Source: Chitinophagaceae bacterium (GTDB lineage Bacteria; Bacteroidota; Bacteroidia; Chitinophagales; Chitinophagaceae). Taken from it: 64,000 bases of DNA. Of the stretch, positions 61,310 to 64,000 are shown piece by piece (position 1 is the stretch's first letter; each line of letters starts with the position of its first letter). The DNA is taken from contig CANFKC010000018.1 in NCBI GenBank assembly GCA_947447265.1, forward strand, positions 20,620 through 84,619. Direction: 5' to 3'. The notes beneath the pieces are model-generated. The model did not search any database, had not been told where the DNA came from, and saw only the letters and a program-made list of their open reading frames with translations. The translations under genes and the position numbers were made by a program.

Positions 61310-63079
61310 ATGCGGGTAATAGTATTGTTAGTGCTGTTTTTTTCAAGCCTATTGGCCTTAGCCGACCCTGTGTCGGTTGCGCTCGATTCTGCCAGGTATT
61401 ATAAGTTCAAGAGTTCGGCAAAAGCCTTACTTTTTTCCCAACAGGCGTATAAACTGGCAAAAAAAAATAATGATACTGGTCAGTGGGCAGATGCCGCCTA
61501 TAGCTCAGGGGTAGCGAACTACCTGGCGGGCAATTACGATACCGCACTTAGCTGCTACATTGAAGCAGAAAAACTTTACGAGATAAAGAAGAATACGAAC
61601 GGCTTGATAGACATATGCGCAGAACTTTGTTTGTTTTACCTGAAAGGTAAAAAGATAGCAAAGGCTGAGGAGTTTATAAACAAGGGCATAGCCATGGCGA
61701 ATGCCGTTAACAACACATCTAAGAAGGCCAATGCCTACAATAATAAGGGCCTGGTTTTTCTCGATACCAAAAGATACGACAGTGCCATAAATTGCTTCAA
61801 CATAAGTTATGGCTATTATAAAGTTACGGCAGATAATACAGGCATGGCCTACAGCCTGGGTTACCTGGCATCAGCTTATGCTGAAAAGGGTATGACCGAC
61901 AAATCTCTGGCTTGCCTGCAACAGAGCATTCCCCTTTTGGTGAAGAGTGGTGATAAATATGGCGAGGCCTCGGGCATAAATAATATCGGAGAATTGCTGT
62001 TGGCGCAACACAAGCCGGCTGAGGCTTTAGTTTATTTTAATGAGGCCCTGGTGAAAAGCAAGGCTTTATCATTTGACGATCTTTCTGAAAATATATACCG
62101 CATGCAGGCCCTTTGCTACCAGGGAACCGGCGACTTTAAAAAGGCATACGAGGCAAAACTGGCGGAAGTGGCTGTGCATGAAAAGCTGCTGAGCGAAAAC
62201 CAGCTGAAGGTAATTGCTGAACTGCAAACCAAGTATGAAACAGGTAAGAAGGAGCAGCAGAACAAACTGCTTACCGAAACCAATCTGCGTCAGACCCTGC
62301 AACTTAGCCGAAGCAAGATCATAACTTTTTCGCTGCTGGCTATTGCTATATTGGTAATTGGCGTGCTCTACCTTTTTTATAACAGATATAAGTTGAGGCA
62401 GGAAAGCCGCTTCAGGGAAGAATTCTTCAGCCATGAAAAGTTGCGGGCAAGTGCGGTGGTAGATGCGGAAGAAAATGAAAGGCAGCGTCTTTCCCGCGAA
62501 CTGCACGACGGCATAGGGCAATTGCTTGCCGCCACACGTCGCAAAATGCAGACCCTGCCGCAGGCGGAGGTTGCAACAGATGCTGCCTACAATGACTCGA
62601 TAGCCCTACTAGATGATTCGATTAAAGAAGTCAGGCAGCTTTCGCACAACATGATGCCGCCCTGGCTGCGTAATAAAACTCTGGTGCAGGCCTTTGAGGA
62701 ACTGGTTGACCAGGTAACCCGTACCACAACTTTAAAAGTACATACGGAATGGGTGGATATGGAAAACCTGCACCTGGAAAAGACACAGGTTTTAATGCTT
62801 TACCGCAGCCTGCAGGAAATGATAAGTAATGTGTTGCGCCATTCCGGGGCTACAAAGCTGAATATTGAAGTGGTAAACCATGGCGATGAGCTGAATATTA
62901 TGGTTTATGACAATGGGAAGGGGTTTGATAAGGAGGCGATGATAAATTCTGGCGCCGGTATAGGGCTAAAGAATATTCAGAGCAGAATTGAGTATATTGG
63001 TGGTCGATTACAGATAGACACCTATCCCGGAAAGGGAACAACTTATGTGATTGATTTGCCGTTAAAAGGCCAGGTATGA
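61310..63079 (+). CDS. Sensor histidine kinase with periplasmic TPR domain (NarL-partner type)
   Basis: A 589-residue membrane sensor. A signal sequence (MRVIVLLVLFFSSLLALAD) is followed by about five to six tetratricopeptide repeats (about 25-310, such as NAYNNKGLVFLDTKRYDSAINCF), a coiled segment, one membrane helix (about 335-355, FSLLAIAILVIGVLYLFY) and a HisKA_3 domain with phospho-acceptor H399 in RLSRELHDGIGQL. The HATPase has N-box NVLRHSGATKLNIE, GKGF and GAGIGLKNIQSRI. This is the usual Bacteroidota layout for a peptide- or protein-sensing kinase of the NarX/DesK class. It overlaps the response regulator by four bases (ATGA). Confidence 0.93.
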   Translation: MRVIVLLVLFFSSLLALADPVSVALDSARYYKFKSSAKALLFSQQAYKLAKKNNDTGQWADAAYSSGVANYLAGNYDTALSCYIEAEKLYEIKKNTNGLIDICAELCLFYLKGKKIAKAEEFINKGIAMANAVNNTSKKANAYNNKGLVFLDTKRYDSAINCFNISYGYYKVTADNTGMAYSLGYLASAYAEKGMTDKSLACLQQSIPLLVKSGDKYGEASGINNIGELLLAQHKPAEALVYFNEALVKSKALSFDDLSENIYRMQALCYQGTGDFKKAYEAKLAEVAVHEKLLSENQLKVIAELQTKYETGKKEQQNKLLTETNLRQTLQLSRSKIITFSLLAIAILVIGVLYLFYNRYKLRQESRFREEFFSHEKLRASAVVDAEENERQRLSRELHDGIGQLLAATRRKMQTLPQAEVATDAAYNDSIALLDDSIKEVRQLSHNMMPPWLRNKTLVQAFEELVDQVTRTTTLKVHTEWVDMENLHLEKTQVLMLYRSLQEMISNVLRHSGATKLNIEVVNHGDELNIMVYDNGKGFDKEAMINSGAGIGLKNIQSRIEYIGGRLQIDTYPGKGTTYVIDLPLKGQV

Positions 63080-63720
63080 ATAAAATAGGAATAGTGCTGG
63101 TTGATGACCACCATATTTTACTGGATGGTTTGAATGCCCTGCTTAAAAAGCAGAAAGATATGGAGGTGAAAGGTATTTTTACCAATGGTAATGAACTGCT
63201 GCAACAGCTGGAAAAGCTGCTGCCGGACGTAGCGCTTGTTGACATTAATATGCCTGAAATGACGGGCGTGGAACTTACGTTACGCATAAAAAAGCACCAT
63301 CCGGCAACAGCTGTAATTTGCCTTTCCATGCACGACAGTATTGATTACATACTAGAGATGGTGGATGCCGGAGTTTCTGGTTACCTGCTTAAAAATACTA
63401 ACGATAAAGAGCTGCTTGAAGCTATTCGCGCTGTTCATGAGGGCAAGCTGTACTTCCCGGCTGAGATAGCCGCTAAAATAACAGCTGAAGCGATAAGAAC
63501 CCGTAAAGGCGAGGAACAGGAAAAGGAAATGAACCTGACCGACCGCGAACTGGAAATACTGAAACTGATATTTAAGGAATACAGCAATGCCAAAATTGCC
63601 GCTGAACTTTTTATAAGCGAACGGACCGTAGAAACACACCGTAAGAATATGCTGCGCAAAACCAAAAGTGCCAGTATGCTGGGCCTAATGAAGTATGCAA
63701 TGGAACACAAACTTATTTAG
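63076..63720 (+). CDS. Response regulator, NarL/LuxR family
   Basis: A 214-residue DNA-binding regulator, partner of the kinase that it overlaps by four bases. The receiver has the acidic pair D10/D11, phospho-acceptor D56 in ALVDINMPEM and K106-region KNTND. The C-terminal LuxR-type helix-turn-helix spans about 150-205 (LTDRELEILKLIFKEYSNAKIAAEL, SERTVETHRKNM). All conserved residues are present. Target sites unknown; near-palindromic sequences lie just downstream. Confidence 0.95.
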   Translation: MNKIGIVLVDDHHILLDGLNALLKKQKDMEVKGIFTNGNELLQQLEKLLPDVALVDINMPEMTGVELTLRIKKHHPATAVICLSMHDSIDYILEMVDAGVSGYLLKNTNDKELLEAIRAVHEGKLYFPAEIAAKITAEAIRTRKGEEQEKEMNLTDRELEILKLIFKEYSNAKIAAELFISERTVETHRKNMLRKTKSASMLGLMKYAMEHKLI

Positions 63721-63763
63721 GCCGCATAGCCAGCTTTTCAACATTTTATTGCCCTCGTTTTCT

Positions 63764-63795
63764 TTTAATACTCCGTACTGGTACGGAGTATTAAA
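63764..63795. repeat. Perfect palindrome with 15-bp arms
   Basis: TTTAATACTCCGTAC (63764-63778) and its complement (63781-63795) flank TG. A second inverted pair, AATACGC (63794-63800) and GCGTATT (63807-63813), follows directly. The hairpin is not followed by T residues, so a terminator is less likely than a protein-binding or cruciform site, though it lies 43 bases after the regulator stop codon. Confidence 0.7.
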
Positions 63796-63895
63796 TACGC
63801 ATTTTGGCGTATTCCCACCGGCCTTTCAGGCTACTATTTTTGCACATTATAATTTATAATAAACCGCCATCAAAATTATTAAAATAATAATTTAC

Positions 63896-63903
63896 TATCT
63901 TTG
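63896..63903 (+). promoter_or_regulatory. -7 box of the last gene
   Basis: TATCTTTG matches TAnnTTTG; transcription would start about 11 bases before the ATG at 63920. Confidence 0.5.
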
Positions 63904-63919
63904 GTTCAAATAGGGAGCT

Positions 63920-64000
63920 ATGCGAACCTTACAGTTGGTAAATCATCTTACAGATGTTCAATTAAAAGAAAGGCTTGCCTCAACAACCGGCAAGCCGGAG
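63920..64000 (+). CDS. Partial CDS, unknown (3' end outside window)
   Basis: An ATG at 63920 opens a frame that stays open to the window end (27 codons: MRTLQLVNHLTDVQLKERLA...). It has a good upstream promoter box. The start resembles the N-terminal helices of helix-turn-helix or transposase-type proteins (a short hydrophobic lead, then a QLKERL helix), but 27 residues are too few for assignment. Confidence 0.5.
   Translation, partial: MRTLQLVNHLTDVQLKERLASTTGKPE

Noticed and set aside
63920..64000. Transposase at the right edge
   Set aside because: Only 27 codons are visible and no inverted repeat or target duplication can be confirmed, so a mobile element is not claimed.

Overview
The window is chromosomal DNA of a Bacteroidota bacterium, most likely of the Chitinophagaceae or a close relative. 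The evidence is: six proteins ending in a type IX secretion (T9SS) sorting domain, TAnnTTTG -7 promoter boxes, a fused SecDF, a PadR/membrane-protein pair of Bacteroidota type, and a TonB-dependent receptor. It is mostly ordinary core chromosome with an accessory surface-protein region. I saw no rRNA, tRNA, CRISPR array or complete insertion sequence.

Layout. 1-7.3 kb: 3' end of an MgtC/SapB gene, a Q/P-tailed membrane protein, cysS, a 55-residue small gene, an ABC exporter, and a J-domain co-chaperone overlapping a small DinD/BRO-like gene. 7.4-9.9 kb: a TonB-dependent receptor behind a TPP riboswitch, so probably a thiamine-related outer membrane importer. 10-16 kb: four T9SS cargo proteins in two paralogous tandem pairs. 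16-20 kb: oligoendopeptidase, a candidate small RNA, radA and a 154-bp inverted-repeat element. 20-28 kb: DUF4476 protein, PadR plus HAAS-like membrane protein, ComF, a FadL-type porin with an SGNH lipoprotein, a broken GH25 lysozyme gene and another T9SS protein. 28.4-34.8 kb: a minus-strand surface-polysaccharide cluster (two glycosyltransferases, asparagine-synthase-like amidotransferase, polymerase-like membrane protein, methyltransferase). 35-41 kb: ispE, a LolD-type ATPase, cobalamin adenosyltransferase, outer membrane protein, enoyl-CoA hydratase, a free B12-binding mutase subunit and a TIGR02757 protein. 41-48 kb: secDF, a UvrD-type helicase and a formyltransferase-fold protein. 48-59 kb: a periplasmic-binding-protein fold without signal peptide, three tandem tail-collar proteins, a 1.17-kb non-coding gap and a 2258-residue repeat protein. 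59-64 kb: a type III polyketide synthase with its methyltransferase partner, a TPR histidine kinase with a NarL-type regulator, and the start of a further gene.

How parts fit together. The T9SS cargo share signal peptides and C-terminal sorting domains. The B12 adenosyltransferase, B12-binding subunit and enoyl-CoA hydratase fit one acyl-CoA mutase route. The region I find most unusual is 49.4-59.2 kb, where tandem collar proteins and a giant Ig-like repeat protein diverge from a long intergenic region that carries three copies of a CGTATTT[A/C]TA motif, which suggests co-regulation of a surface or secreted module.
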